DNA of 64,000 nucleotides from Zobellia nedashkovskayae (lineage in GTDB: Bacteria; Bacteroidota; Bacteroidia; Flavobacteriales; Flavobacteriaceae). The DNA is taken from assembly GCF_015330125.1 (NCBI RefSeq), contig NZ_JADDXR010000002.1, positions 2,368,685 through 2,432,684 of the forward strand, in the 5' to 3' direction. Position 1 is the stretch's first letter. Every line of letters starts with the position of its first letter. The notes beneath the pieces were generated by a model, which was given only the letters and a program-made list of their open reading frames with translations, was not told where the DNA came from and did not search any database. This document shows positions 1 to 9,732 of the stretch, in pieces. The position numbers were made by a program, and so were the translations under genes.

Positions 1-8
1 TATTTTTG
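1..8 (+). promoter_or_regulatory. -7 promoter element of pdhB
   Basis: TATTTTTG matches the Bacteroidota -7 consensus TAnnTTTG exactly and lies 43 bases before the pdhB start codon. The -33 element would fall outside the window, so this is a partial promoter call. Confidence 0.5.
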
Positions 9-51
9 CTTGCGTTTTTAACGCACATAATAAAAAGATACTCCATATAAT

Positions 52-1029
52 ATGAAGACACTACAATTTAGGGAAGCCATCGTTGAGGCGATGTCGGAAG
101 AAATGAGAAAAGACGAGTCAGTTTACCTGATGGGAGAAGAGGTTGCCGAATACAATGGCGCTTATAAAGCTTCTAAAGGAATGCTAGATGAGTTTGGTGC
201 CAAGCGTGTTATAGATACGCCTATTGCAGAATTAGGTTTTGCAGGTATAGGTATAGGATCTACAATGACTGGTTGTCGTCCGATAATAGAGTTTATGACT
301 TTTAACTTTGCTTTGGTGGGTATCGATCAGATCATCAACAATGCAGCTAAAATCCGTCAAATGTCGGGTGGGCAGTTTCCTTGTCCTATTGTTTTTAGAG
401 GTCCTACAGGTTCTGCAGGTCAGTTGGGTGCTACGCACTCACAAGCTTTTGAAAGCTGGTATGCTAACTGTCCAGGGCTAAAAGTTGTTGTTCCTTCCAA
501 TCCTGCAGATGCAAAAGGATTGTTGAAAGCGGCTATTCGTGATAACGATCCTGTTATTTTTATGGAGTCCGAGCAGATGTACGGCGATAAAGGTGAAGTA
601 CCTGAAGGAGATTATACAATTCCATTAGGTGTTGCAGATATCCGAAGAGAAGGTAGTGATGTTACTATCGTTTCTTTTGGTAAAATAATAAAAGAGGCCG
701 ATAAAGCTGCTGATGAACTTCAAAAAGAAGGAATTAGCTGTGAAATTATTGACTTGCGAACCGTTAAGCCATTGGATTACGAAGCAATTTTAAAATCGGT
801 TAAGAAAACAAATCGTTTAGTTATCTTAGAAGAAGCTTGGCCTTTTGGTAATGTTGCCTCTGAAATAACTTTCCATGTACAATCTCATGCTTTTGATTTT
901 TTAGATGCACCTATACAGAAGATAAACACGGCAGATACACCTGCACCGTATTCTCCTGTTTTGTTGGCGGAATGGTTACCAAATCATACAGATGTGGTTA
1001 ACGCTGTTAAGAAAGTGATGTACAAATAG
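52..1029 (+). CDS. pdhB: Pyruvate dehydrogenase E1 component, beta subunit
   Basis: This 325-residue protein is the beta subunit of the thiamine-diphosphate-dependent E1 enzyme, which decarboxylates pyruvate and passes the acetyl group to the lipoyl E2 component in the cytoplasm. The transketolase-like pyrimidine-binding domain fills the N-terminal half, with GEEVAEYNGAYKASKG and the ThDP-activating region near residue 60 (PIAELGFAGIGIG). The transketolase C-terminal domain follows from about residue 200 (TIVSFGKIIKEA, then LEEAWPFGNVASEI). Length and start match the family. It stands alone behind its own -7 box and a strong terminator, so the alpha subunit and E2 are not adjacent downstream. 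A branched-chain 2-oxoacid E1 beta is the main alternative, but the sequence looks like the pyruvate type. Confidence 0.93.
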   Translation: MKTLQFREAIVEAMSEEMRKDESVYLMGEEVAEYNGAYKASKGMLDEFGAKRVIDTPIAELGFAGIGIGSTMTGCRPIIEFMTFNFALVGIDQIINNAAKIRQMSGGQFPCPIVFRGPTGSAGQLGATHSQAFESWYANCPGLKVVVPSNPADAKGLLKAAIRDNDPVIFMESEQMYGDKGEVPEGDYTIPLGVADIRREGSDVTIVSFGKIIKEADKAADELQKEGISCEIIDLRTVKPLDYEAILKSVKKTNRLVILEEAWPFGNVASEITFHVQSHAFDFLDAPIQKINTADTPAPYSPVLLAEWLPNHTDVVNAVKKVMYK

Positions 1030-1056
1030 GTATATCAAATTTGTAAAGATACTTTT

Positions 1057-1092
1057 GCTTCGCCGACTTAGTGTCGGCGAAGCATTTTTTTT
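1057..1092 (+). terminator. Rho-independent terminator after pdhB
   Basis: A perfect 11-bp GC-rich stem (GCTTCGCCGAC / GTCGGCGAAGC, loop TTAGT) is followed by a run of eight T. It ends the pdhB transcript. Confidence 0.93.
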
Positions 1093-1244
1093 AGTAGTTC
1101 GGTTCAATGTTTTTGGCTTAGATACATATTACTAGCAAGAAAATAGAAGCGAGCTTTAATTTTTATGTAAAAACAAACCAAGAATTACAATAAAATCTGT
1201 TCTGGTACATTATTTGTTTATATGGTACAGAGAAAATTTCTTAG

Positions 1245-3746
1245 ATGAAAAACCTTCTATTATTTGTTGTACTGCTTTTTTCTTTGGTTGCCAGCGCGCA
1301 AACCAAAGTAGGTGGTATTGTTATTGACGAAGATAACCAGCCGGTAGCTTTTGCCAATGTACTTTTTAAAGGTTCTTATGAAGGTACTATTACCGATGAT
1401 AATGGTAACTTTTATATGGAGTCAGAAGATGACCACCCCATCCTTCTTATTTCTTTTATAGGGTACGAGAGTGTAGAAATTCCGCTAACTACAAAAGTGA
1501 CCTATAAGATGAAGGTCGTAATGAAGGAGTCCTCTCAACAGTTAGATGAGGTAGTTCTTGTTGGAGGAAAGCAGTCTAAGAAAAATAATCCTGCAGTAGA
1601 TATACTGAGAAAAATATGGGCAAAAAAACGGGAGAACGGTCTACGGAAGTTTAACCAATATGCTTTTGAGAAGTATGAGAAGGTAGAATTTGACCTGAAT
1701 ACTATTGATAGCGCCCTAATGAAGAAAAAGATATTTAAGGGTCTTGAGTTTGTCTTTAAGGATTTAGATACTTCACGTATTACAGGAAAAACCTATTTAC
1801 CAATATTTTTGAACGAAACGTTCTCTAAAGTCTACGGAGATAATCGCCTTAATGAAGAGAAAGAAGAGATTCTAGGTAATAAAAACTCTGGTTTTGATAA
1901 CAATCAATCAATAATTGCTTTTGTTGCGGATCTGTATCAAGAGTATGATATCTATGATAATTACCTGAAGTTTTTTGATAAAAGTTTTACCAGTCCTTTG
2001 TCAAGAACAGGGGTTGACGTTTATAACTATGCCCTGCGCGATAGTGCGTTTATTGAGGATAAGTGGTGTTACAACATTGTCTATTACCCAAGAAGAAAGA
2101 ACGAACTTACTTTTAAAGGTGATTTCTGGGTGAACGATTCTACATACGCTGTAAAGAACATCAATTTAGAAGTGACCAAAAGTGCCAACATCAACTGGGT
2201 CAAAGAAATATATATTGAGCAAGATTTTGAAGTAGTTAATGATTCTGTGTTTCTTTTGAAGCGGGATTATATGATGAGTGATTTTAGTTTTCAGAAGAAG
2301 GAAGAATCAAGAGGTATGTATGGTAAGCGTACTACCGTTTTTGATAATTATACTTTTGATCAAAAGAAACCAAAAGAATTTTACAAGACAGAGAGTAACC
2401 CTTATGACACCGCGGTCTTAAATCGTGATAGTACTTTTTGGGAGAATAGTAGGTTGGAGAGTTTAAATAAGGATGAAAAAGGAATTTATCAGTTATTGGA
2501 TACCTTAAAGACCGTACCAAAATTTAGGTCATACTACAATTTGGTCAGTATTTTGGGTAGTGGTTATGTTGAAATTGATAAGTGGAACATGGACATTGGT
2601 TCCGTATATGATGTTTTTGGTTATAATCAAGCCGAAGGGCCACGTTTTCGCATAGGTGCGCGTTCCTATTTTGGAGAAAATGACCTTTGGCGTGTCGAAG
2701 GGTATACCGCTTATGGTTTCACCGATAAAAAATTTAAGCACGGTATGTCCGGTAAAATATTACTTGACAAAAAGAGCAGACTTATTGTTTCAGGTGGTAA
2801 CCGGAGAGATATTGAGCAGCTAGGAGTGAGTCTTACAGCTACGAATGACGTCCTCGGTAGAAGTATAGCGTCGTCTTCATTGGTGACTGTAGGGGCTAAT
2901 AATAGGCTAACGAATATTAACCTGAGCAAATTCAATATAGAAATTGAACCGGTAACTAACCTTAGGCTTGGGATAGGAGGAACGTTTAGAAAGTTAAGCT
3001 CGGCCTTACCGGATGATTTTAGTCTAGATTATGTAGATGCAGATTCTCCAACGGGAATCTCGTCAGAGATAAACCAGTTCGATTTTAATGCATTGGTAGT
3101 TTATACGCCTGGCAAAAGAACTATAGGTTATGGCGTGGAACGTAAGGGAATGAACGAAGATTACAGTACGTTACTATTGAGCTATACGAAAGGTGTAGAT
3201 GTAGTTTTTGATAGTGATTTTAGCTATAGCAAATTGCAGTTTTCTTATAGTCAGCCTTGGCAAATAGGTGGTTTTGGTAGATTGTTCTCAACTTTAGAAA
3301 TGGGTAAAACCTTTAATACAGTGCCTTTGGGACTATTAAATGTAGTGCCAGGTAACCAGACATTCTTTTCAAACTATGGAACATTTCCTAATCTTGATTT
3401 CTATGAGTTTGTTACCGATACTTATGTTGCATTACACTTACAGCATAATTTTAACGGCCGTATTTTTTCGCGAATTCCTTTGTTAAGAAAGCTTAATCTG
3501 CGTGAAATTATAGGACTTAGGGGAGTCTGGGGAGATTTGTCTGATGAAAACAAAGCTTTGAGCTTACCAGCTACAATAAATACACCATTACAGGCGCCAT
3601 CTGAAAAAATCTACTATGAGTATTCGTTAGGGATTGGTAACATTTTTAAGATTCTTAGAATAGATTTTAACTTTAGAGGTAATTATTTAGATGCTCCAGA
3701 TGCTCGTCCTTTCAGTATTACAGGAACGTTCGGATTTGACTTCTAA
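1245..3746 (+). CDS. DUF5686 / carboxypeptidase-like regulatory domain outer-membrane protein
   Basis: This 833-residue exported protein starts with a clear signal peptide (MKNLLLFVVLLFSLVASAQ). A CarboxypepD_reg-like beta-sandwich covers about residues 22-105 (GGIVIDEDNQPVAFANV, ITDDNGNF, LISFIGYESVEI), as in many SusC/TonB-dependent receptors. The rest resembles DUF5686, a large beta-rich region probably forming an outer-membrane barrel. The C-terminus ends in an aromatic residue (GTFGFDF), typical of barrel insertion signals. I see no plug domain, so it is not a standard TonB-dependent receptor. Substrate and function are unknown. It appears monocistronic, followed by the divergence-free gap before ppa. 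Confidence 0.8.
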   Translation: MKNLLLFVVLLFSLVASAQTKVGGIVIDEDNQPVAFANVLFKGSYEGTITDDNGNFYMESEDDHPILLISFIGYESVEIPLTTKVTYKMKVVMKESSQQLDEVVLVGGKQSKKNNPAVDILRKIWAKKRENGLRKFNQYAFEKYEKVEFDLNTIDSALMKKKIFKGLEFVFKDLDTSRITGKTYLPIFLNETFSKVYGDNRLNEEKEEILGNKNSGFDNNQSIIAFVADLYQEYDIYDNYLKFFDKSFTSPLSRTGVDVYNYALRDSAFIEDKWCYNIVYYPRRKNELTFKGDFWVNDSTYAVKNINLEVTKSANINWVKEIYIEQDFEVVNDSVFLLKRDYMMSDFSFQKKEESRGMYGKRTTVFDNYTFDQKKPKEFYKTESNPYDTAVLNRDSTFWENSRLESLNKDEKGIYQLLDTLKTVPKFRSYYNLVSILGSGYVEIDKWNMDIGSVYDVFGYNQAEGPRFRIGARSYFGENDLWRVEGYTAYGFTDKKFKHGMSGKILLDKKSRLIVSGGNRRDIEQLGVSLTATNDVLGRSIASSSLVTVGANNRLTNINLSKFNIEIEPVTNLRLGIGGTFRKLSSALPDDFSLDYVDADSPTGISSEINQFDFNALVVYTPGKRTIGYGVERKGMNEDYSTLLLSYTKGVDVVFDSDFSYSKLQFSYSQPWQIGGFGRLFSTLEMGKTFNTVPLGLLNVVPGNQTFFSNYGTFPNLDFYEFVTDTYVALHLQHNFNGRIFSRIPLLRKLNLREIIGLRGVWGDLSDENKALSLPATINTPLQAPSEKIYYEYSLGIGNIFKILRIDFNFRGNYLDAPDARPFSITGTFGFDF

Positions 3747-3901
3747 CAAAGTACTTTAATTGAATGAATAAGTGTATTTTGTTCATTTGTAGTTGTTTAC
3801 GTTTTTCAACTTTTAAATGTCTAGTGCTGTAAACAACTCTCCAATAATTTGTTCATTCTGATTTTTTACTGCAAAAACAGATGTTTTTTTGTATTTCTGG
3901 G

Positions 3902-3929
3902 TTGACACGTATGCATTTTTGTACCTTAG
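3902..3929 (+). promoter_or_regulatory. Candidate promoter of ppa
   Basis: TTG (3902-3904), a 17-base spacer and TACCTTAG (3922-3929, one mismatch to TAnnTTTG) give a Bacteroidota-type promoter about 25 bases before the ppa start codon. Confidence 0.45.
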
Positions 3930-3952
3930 CGGTTGTAAAATAAACCTAAAAA

Positions 3953-4480
3953 ATGGGAAAAAAAGCTGATATAACTTTTGATGTTTTAATAGAGATTCCA
4001 AAAGGAAGTAGAAATAAATACGAATACGACTTTACATTACATAAAATACGTTTTGACCGTATGCTTTTTTCGTCAATGATGTATCCTGGTGATTATGGTT
4101 TCATTCCTGAGACTTTAGCGCTGGACAAAGATCCACTGGATGTTTTGGTAATGGGAGCAGAGCCAACGTATCCTATGGTAGTAATGGAAGTAAGACCAAT
4201 TGGTGTCTTTCATATGACCGATGAAAAAGGGCCGGATGAAAAAATTATCTGTGTACCGGTTTCAGATCCAATATGGAGTAACAATTACGACATTAGTGAT
4301 TTGAATCCTCACCGTTTAAAGGAAATCGAGCATTTCTTTAAAGTCTATAAAGATTTAGAAAAGAAGAAAGTTGATACCGGTGGATGGGGTGATGCTGAAG
4401 AAGCCGTTAAAATCTATCATGAATGCGTAGAACGTTATGATAATAGCGAATTTAAAAAGACACGTACTTTTACGATATAA
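3953..4480 (+). CDS. ppa: Soluble inorganic pyrophosphatase (family I)
   Basis: The 175-residue cytoplasmic enzyme hydrolyses pyrophosphate to two phosphates, pulling biosynthetic reactions forward. Family I signature residues are visible: the metal-binding aspartates in LALDKDPLDVLVMG around residue 60, the substrate-binding KYEYD near residue 25, and PGDYGFIPET. Length is typical for bacterial family I enzymes. It lies 108 bases upstream of the membrane pyrophosphatase gene but is separated from it by a terminator, so the two pyrophosphatases are neighbours rather than an obligate operon. Confidence 0.95.
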   Translation: MGKKADITFDVLIEIPKGSRNKYEYDFTLHKIRFDRMLFSSMMYPGDYGFIPETLALDKDPLDVLVMGAEPTYPMVVMEVRPIGVFHMTDEKGPDEKIICVPVSDPIWSNNYDISDLNPHRLKEIEHFFKVYKDLEKKKVDTGGWGDAEEAVKIYHECVERYDNSEFKKTRTFTI

Positions 4481-4496
4481 ATAATAATTACTCTTT

Positions 4497-4533
4497 AAAA
4501 AGCCTTTTTTAGCAATAAAAAAGGCTTTTTTTT
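4497..4533 (+). terminator. Terminator between ppa and hppA
   Basis: A 14-bp stem (AAAAAGCCTTTTTT / AAAAAAGGCTTTTT, loop AGCAAT) runs into an extended T tract. Confidence 0.85.
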
Positions 4534-4549
4534 ATAAGATCAATTTCAT

Positions 4550-4557
4550 TACTTTAG
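4550..4557 (+). promoter_or_regulatory. Candidate -7 element of hppA
   Basis: TACTTTAG differs from TAnnTTTG at one base and lies 31 bases before the hppA start. The identical octamer precedes the pheA leader at 44494, which slightly strengthens the call. Confidence 0.3.
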
Positions 4558-4588
4558 TTGTCATTAGAAACCTTAAACAACAACTAAA

Positions 4589-6964
4589 ATGGAATTAGTA
4601 GTGAAATTTTTGCCCGTATTTGGAATACTGGCCCTGGTATTCGTTTTCGTCAAGGACTTGTGGGTAACCAAACAAGAAGTTGGTGACGAAAAAATGGCTA
4701 GGATAGCAAAGAATATTGCCGATGGTGCAATGTCTTTCTTAAAAGCCGAATACAAAATTCTTGCAATTTTTGTGGTAGCAGTAGCTATACTTCTGTTTTT
4801 CAAAGGAAGTAACGAAGAAGGTTCTCACGGTATGGTAGCCCTATCCTTTATTGTAGGCGCAATCTGTTCAGCTTTAGCAGGGTTCATAGGAATGAAAGTT
4901 GCTACAAAAGCAAACGTTAGAACAACCCAAGCTGCTAAAACCTCTTTAGGTAAAGCTTTGGAAGTTGCTTTTGCCGGTGGTGCCGTAATGGGACTAGGTG
5001 TTGTTGGACTTGGAGTTTTAGGACTTAGTCTTTTGTTCATGTTCTATCAATCTATGTGGCCTGGTGCTGAAAATCTAAGTTTAGTACTTAATGTTCTTTC
5101 AGGTTTCTCTTTAGGAGCATCTTCAATTGCACTTTTCGCTAGAGTAGGTGGTGGTATTTATACCAAAGCAGCGGATGTTGGAGCAGATTTAGTAGGTAAG
5201 GTTGAAGCGGGTATTCCTGAGGATCATCCTTTAAACCCTGCTACAATTGCTGATAACGTTGGTGATAATGTTGGTGATGTTGCCGGTATGGGTGCCGATT
5301 TATTTGAATCGTACGTAGGTTCTATTATAGGTACCATGGTATTGGGTGCATTTATTATTACTCCGGATTTTGCAGGTTTAGGTGCAGTATATCTTCCATT
5401 GGTGTTAGCGGCTGTTGGTATCTTAATGTCTATCATAGGTACTTTCTTTGTGAAAGTTAAAGATGGTGGAAACCCGCAAACTGCTTTGAATATTGGTGAA
5501 TTTGGTTCTGCCGGTCTAATGGTAGTGGCTTCATATTTTATTATTACTTCTTTAATTCCAGAATCTATTGATGGTTTGCCAATGGGTGCAATGGGTATAT
5601 TCTATGCAACTCTTGCTGGTCTTATTGCTGGTTTAGGTGTAGGTAAGATTACAGAATACTATACAGGTACAGGTTCAAAACCGGTTAATTCTATTGTTGC
5701 TCAATCAGAAACTGGTGCGGCAACAAATATTATAGCAGGTTTAGGTGTGGGTATGATGTCTACGATGATTCCTATTTTATTAATTGCAGCTGCAATTATA
5801 GTATCGCATCATTTTGCAGGTTTATATGGTATCGCAATTGCTGCAGTAGGTATGTTGGCAAATACAGGTATTCAATTGGCTGTTGATGCTTACGGCCCAA
5901 TATCTGATAATGCTGGTGGTATTGCAGAGATGGCAGAACTTCCTAAGGAAGTTAGAGAGCGTACAGATAAATTAGATGCCGTAGGTAACACTACAGCAGC
6001 TATTGGTAAAGGTTTTGCAATTGCCTCTGCTGCGTTAACCGCTTTAGCTTTATTTTCTGCTTTTATGAAAGTGGCCAATGTAACCTCTATAGATGTGTCT
6101 CAGCCAAAAATTATGGCTGGTCTTTTGGTAGGAGGAATGCTTCCTTTTGTTTTTTCTGCTTTGTCAATGAATGCGGTGGGTCGTGCTGCAATGGCAATGA
6201 TCGAAGAAGTAAGACGCCAATTTAGAGATATTCCTCAGTTAAAAGCCGCATTACAGGTAATGCGAGAGGTAGATTCAGATATGTCAAAAGCGACACCAGA
6301 ACAACGTGCTATTTTTGACGCAGCAGATGGGTATGCGGAATATGACAAGTGTGTTGATATTTCTACAAAAGCATCTATTAGAGAAATGGTTTTACCAGGT
6401 CTGTTGGCTATTGTTGTTCCAGTAGCTGTTGGTTTTATTGGTGGTGCTGAAATGTTAGGTGGCCTCTTGGCTGGTGTAACAACTTGTGGTGTGCTAATGG
6501 CAATCTTCCAGTCTAATGCTGGTGGTGCTTGGGATAACGCTAAGAAGATGATTGAGTCTGATGGTCGTAAAGGTACGGATGCACACAAAGCAGCCGTTGT
6601 AGGTGATACGGTGGGTGATCCATTTAAAGATACTTCGGGGCCTTCTTTAAATATTCTTTTAAAATTGATGTCGGTTGTGGCTTTGGTTATTGCGCCAAGT
6701 ATTGCAATGGAAGCTACTGGCATGGCCGGTGTAGATAATAACAAAGAGATTAGGATTGAAATGAATGATCTTGACTCACAAATGGCCGAGGCAACAATTG
6801 CATATACTACAGTTGTTAACGGTGAAAAATTATCTCAGGAGAAAATTTTAAAAGGAACTCAATCAGATGTAAAAAGTCAATTGATGGCTTTTGAGGAAAG
6901 CGTTGAATTGAACAAAGGAAAAGACACCGAAATCACTGTTGAAAACGTTGATATTCGAAAATAA
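4589..6964 (+). CDS. hppA: Membrane-bound ion-pumping pyrophosphatase
   Basis: This 791-residue integral membrane enzyme couples pyrophosphate hydrolysis to transport of H+ or Na+ across the cytoplasmic membrane. Many hydrophobic helices are evident, with the pyrophosphate-binding loops ([61 protein letters not shown]). The sequence [10 protein letters not shown] has Ala where K+-independent enzymes have Lys, so a K+-dependent type is expected. Which ion is pumped cannot be told from the sequence by eye. After the last helix ([17 protein letters not shown]) an acidic, soluble tail of roughly 65 residues is appended, longer than in the best-known family members. Confidence 0.95.
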   Translation: MELVVKFLPVFGILALVFVFVKDLWVTKQEVGDEKMARIAKNIADGAMSFLKAEYKILAIFVVAVAILLFFKGSNEEGSHGMVALSFIVGAICSALAGFIGMKVATKANVRTTQAAKTSLGKALEVAFAGGAVMGLGVVGLGVLGLSLLFMFYQSMWPGAENLSLVLNVLSGFSLGASSIALFARVGGGIYTKAADVGADLVGKVEAGIPEDHPLNPATIADNVGDNVGDVAGMGADLFESYVGSIIGTMVLGAFIITPDFAGLGAVYLPLVLAAVGILMSIIGTFFVKVKDGGNPQTALNIGEFGSAGLMVVASYFIITSLIPESIDGLPMGAMGIFYATLAGLIAGLGVGKITEYYTGTGSKPVNSIVAQSETGAATNIIAGLGVGMMSTMIPILLIAAAIIVSHHFAGLYGIAIAAVGMLANTGIQLAVDAYGPISDNAGGIAEMAELPKEVRERTDKLDAVGNTTAAIGKGFAIASAALTALALFSAFMKVANVTSIDVSQPKIMAGLLVGGMLPFVFSALSMNAVGRAAMAMIEEVRRQFRDIPQLKAALQVMREVDSDMSKATPEQRAIFDAADGYAEYDKCVDISTKASIREMVLPGLLAIVVPVAVGFIGGAEMLGGLLAGVTTCGVLMAIFQSNAGGAWDNAKKMIESDGRKGTDAHKAAVVGDTVGDPFKDTSGPSLNILLKLMSVVALVIAPSIAMEATGMAGVDNNKEIRIEMNDLDSQMAEATIAYTTVVNGEKLSQEKILKGTQSDVKSQLMAFEESVELNKGKDTEITVENVDIRK

Positions 6965-6982
6965 CTTAGCCTAATATATATG

Positions 6983-7013
6983 AAAAGGGACCATGAAAAT
7001 GGTCCCTTTTTAT
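6983..7013. terminator. Bidirectional terminator between hppA and tonB
   Basis: A perfect 12-bp stem (AAAAGGGACCAT / ATGGTCCCTTTT) with a GAAA tetraloop has T tracts on both strands, serving the convergent hppA and tonB-like genes. Confidence 0.9.
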
Positions 7014-7718
7014 TTATTGAAGTCTAAAGTTTATAGGGATGCTAAAAGGTACTCTCACTGGGGTTCCTCTCTGTTTTCCAGGTTCCATTTGAGGTAGTTT
7101 ATCTATTATTCTTTTGGCTTCTTTTTCAAGGCTTTTGTCCGGTCCTCGCAATTGTAAATTGCCAATGCTTCCGTCTTTTTGTATAACAAACATAATATTC
7201 ACCCTGCCTTGTATGCCCATTTCTTGTGCAGATTCAGGATATCTAAAGTTTTTTGCAATGTGTTTGTTCATCATTGTTTGGAAACATGCTCTTTTGTTCT
7301 GTTTATTTTCGCATCCGGGAAAAACCGGTACATCTTCAATAACCATAAAGGACATCTCTTCTGGCTCATCGGTATCCATTACTTCAATATCTGAGACCTC
7401 TAAGATTTTTTCTTCTTGGTCTGTTTCGGAAGATTCAATTACGTCTTCTATTTCTTCGTCTTCATCATCAATTATCTCAATAATAGGTGGCGCCTGAATT
7501 TGTTTAGGAGGAGGTGGTGTTTTGAACTCTACCAAAATGGGTAGCTCTTCAGTTAACTCATCCTTAATATTCATAGAAATATCATAGTCATAGGAATGAT
7601 CATAGGTTTTCCATTCAAATGCTGCTAGGGTTAACATAAGTACAAATAGCAGCCCAAATAGAAAATATATGGGTCGGTTGCGGTTCAGGTCCTTTTGTGG
7701 ATTTTTCTTTGGCTTCAT
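7014..7718 (-). CDS. Energy transducer TonB
   Basis: The 234-residue protein is a TonB, linking the inner-membrane ExbB/ExbD motor to outer-membrane TonB-dependent transporters. It has a short basic cytoplasmic start (KPKKNPQKDLNRN), one membrane helix at about residues 16-34 (YFLFGLLFVLMLTLAAF), a periplasmic linker with proline (TPPPPKQIQAPP) followed by a very acidic segment, and a C-terminal TonB domain from about residue 150 (FRYPESAQEMGIQGRVNIMFVIQKDG). No exbB or exbD is adjacent. It is one of several TonB paralogues expected in Flavobacteriaceae, and its partner receptor is unknown. Confidence 0.9.
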   Translation of the reverse strand: MKPKKNPQKDLNRNRPIYFLFGLLFVLMLTLAAFEWKTYDHSYDYDISMNIKDELTEELPILVEFKTPPPPKQIQAPPIIEIIDDEDEEIEDVIESSETDQEEKILEVSDIEVMDTDEPEEMSFMVIEDVPVFPGCENKQNKRACFQTMMNKHIAKNFRYPESAQEMGIQGRVNIMFVIQKDGSIGNLQLRGPDKSLEKEAKRIIDKLPQMEPGKQRGTPVRVPFSIPINFRLQ

Positions 7719-7906
7719 TTTTTTGAATTTTAGCGTCTATCTGCAGAATAGATTTGGTTAAACATACTTAAACTTACTGCTGAACTCTTTTCTAAAAAAC
7801 CACCATTGAGGGAAACCTGCCTTTGGTTGCGTGAACGTTACTTTTGAGCACTTGTAGTTTTTTATTAGGTCCAGTCTAAGTACTATATTTAAGTATATTT
7901 GATGCT

Positions 7907-8914
7907 ATGGGTTTATTCGGGAAGAAAGACAAGTTGCAGATTATCGCTTTTCAGAGTTATGGTACGGATTCGCACTTTTATGCGCGCGGCCGAGCTTTGG
8001 AGGACGAAGAAATAGATTTGTCCCAAAAAGGTTTTTTTAATTTGATTTGGAACAGTTACAAACGATTTGAAACCGATGAAATTAGAAATACCTCCGTGAA
8101 GGTAAAACTATCAGATGGTAGAACATTATCGGGTAAAACCGATAAGAGGGGATATTATGTTTTTGATGAATACCTAGAGAATTTAGGTCAACTTACTAAT
8201 CAAGAAGGGTGGTTAAACTATGAAATTGCATATGATGATAGTGCTTTGCGTAGAGAAATACTTCATCAAAACCGCTTTCCAGGTGAGGTTTTAATTCCTT
8301 CTAAAAATGCAGAATTTGGAGTTATAAGTGATATAGATGATACCATTTTACATACGGGTGTGGTATCTTCTTTAAAGTGGCGCGTGGTGGTGAATACCAT
8401 TTTTAAACGCGCAAGTAAGCGTACACCACTTAAGGGTGCGGCAGAGTTTTATAGTTTGTTGCACAGAGGAAAGTCAGGGGAAGCTGCCAATCCAATCTTT
8501 TACGTAAGCCATAGTCCATGGAACTTATACCGTTATCTAGAGCTTTTTCTTCAAGAGAACGATTTTCCAAAAGGCCCTATTCTTTTACGAAATTTTCCAA
8601 GATTGGGAAGTGGTAAATCAAGAGCGGAAAAACCTCAAAAACAAAAGGAAATACTCAATATCTTAACAACCTATCCCAATCTAAAGTTCATCTTAATAGG
8701 AGATAGTGGTGAGCACGACGCAGATATTTACAAAGAAATAGCAGAGCTGTACCCTAACCAAGTCAGCGCAATTTATTTAAGAAGTGTAGCTCATAAAAGA
8801 AAAATGGAGCGTGTAGGCGGACTGTTTAAAAGTTACAAAACAACACCAGTGTTATTGGTGGAAAGTAGTGAACAGGCCATTGCCCATGCTAAAGAAAATG
8901 GTTTTATAAAGTGA
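7907..8914 (+). CDS. App1-like phosphatase domain protein (DUF2183)
   Basis: This 335-residue protein carries the App1/DUF2183 catalytic domain, whose yeast founder dephosphorylates phosphatidate. The HAD-like DxDxT nucleophile motif is present as SDIDDTILHTG near residue 145, followed by FYVSHSPWNLY and IGDSGEHDADIY, matching family motifs. The N-terminal 130 residues look like a beta-rich domain (VKVKLSDGRTLSGKTDKRGYY). No signal peptide is seen, so it is probably cytoplasmic or membrane-peripheral. It converges on the deoxynucleoside kinase with a 7-base gap. Bacterial substrates of this family are not settled, so phosphatidate is only a guess. Confidence 0.8.
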   Translation: MGLFGKKDKLQIIAFQSYGTDSHFYARGRALEDEEIDLSQKGFFNLIWNSYKRFETDEIRNTSVKVKLSDGRTLSGKTDKRGYYVFDEYLENLGQLTNQEGWLNYEIAYDDSALRREILHQNRFPGEVLIPSKNAEFGVISDIDDTILHTGVVSSLKWRVVVNTIFKRASKRTPLKGAAEFYSLLHRGKSGEAANPIFYVSHSPWNLYRYLELFLQENDFPKGPILLRNFPRLGSGKSRAEKPQKQKEILNILTTYPNLKFILIGDSGEHDADIYKEIAELYPNQVSAIYLRSVAHKRKMERVGGLFKSYKTTPVLLVESSEQAIAHAKENGFIK

Positions 8915-8921
8915 TTTTTGC

Positions 8922-9536
8922 CTAGAACAAGCCGTTAATCTCTGCATCAATCTTATTGATAATTGTACCTAAATCTTCCGGTTCATCAACAAAATCTAGA
9001 TTGTCTACATCAATAATAAGAAGATTTCCTTTTGTGTACCCATGAATCCATGCTTCGTACCGTTCGTTAAGCCTGCTTAAGTAGTCTATAGAAATACTGT
9101 TCTCATACTCACGGCCTCTTTTGTGTATTTGCTTAACTAAATTAGGAATAGAGCTTCGCAAATAAATAAGAAGATCAGGAGGTTGAACAAGGCTTTCCAT
9201 TAACTCAAAAAGGCTTTGGTAATTAGTGAAATCCCTATTGGTCATAAGGCCCATGGCATGCAAGTTGGGTGCGAAAATATAGGCATCTTCGTAAATGGTC
9301 CTATCTTGTATGATATCCTTGCCACTTTCCCTTATTTGAAGGATTTGACGGAACCTTGTGTTCAAAAAGTAGATTTGAAGATTAAAACTCCAACGTTCCA
9401 TTTGATTATAAAAATCATCAAGATACGGGTTATCTACAACCTCTTCAAAATTGGCTTCCCAGTTATAATGTTTTGCTAATAATCTAGTTAAGGTGGTTTT
9501 TCCCGCGCCGATATTTCCGGCAACTGCTATGTGCAT
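8922..9536 (-). CDS. Deoxynucleoside kinase family protein
   Basis: The 204-residue cytoplasmic enzyme belongs to the dCK/dGK family, which phosphorylates deoxynucleosides for salvage. The P-loop is GNIGAGKTT at residues 7-15, the catalytic/substrate region is FEEVVDNPYLDDFY, and the DRS-like motif is DRTIYED near residue 80. A lid-like arginine-rich segment (KRGREYE) follows at about 140. Which nucleoside it prefers cannot be read from the sequence. The upstream 196-base region is shared with the divergent GLPGLI gene. Confidence 0.87.
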   Translation of the reverse strand: MHIAVAGNIGAGKTTLTRLLAKHYNWEANFEEVVDNPYLDDFYNQMERWSFNLQIYFLNTRFRQILQIRESGKDIIQDRTIYEDAYIFAPNLHAMGLMTNRDFTNYQSLFELMESLVQPPDLLIYLRSSIPNLVKQIHKRGREYENSISIDYLSRLNERYEAWIHGYTKGNLLIIDVDNLDFVDEPEDLGTIINKIDAEINGLF

Positions 9537-9732
9537 AGAGCTAAATTAATTAATGGTTGTGTTGTTGTTTTCAGAACAATTAGAAGGTACAAGATACGAG
9601 ATAACTGTATGAAGAAAAAAAATATTTCTAGCACGGAGGAAAAAATGTTTAAAGACGCGTTTATTTTCTTTTGCTAGGTGGATTAAACCAAATGTATTTT
9701 TCACAGTCTTAAAATCAATCTAACAAACTATT

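Noticed and set aside
6235..6744. A 169-codon minus-strand frame inside hppA.
   Set aside because: Its composition (Ala/Ser/Pro-rich) mirrors the Gly/Ala-rich codons of hppA on the other strand; hppA is certain.
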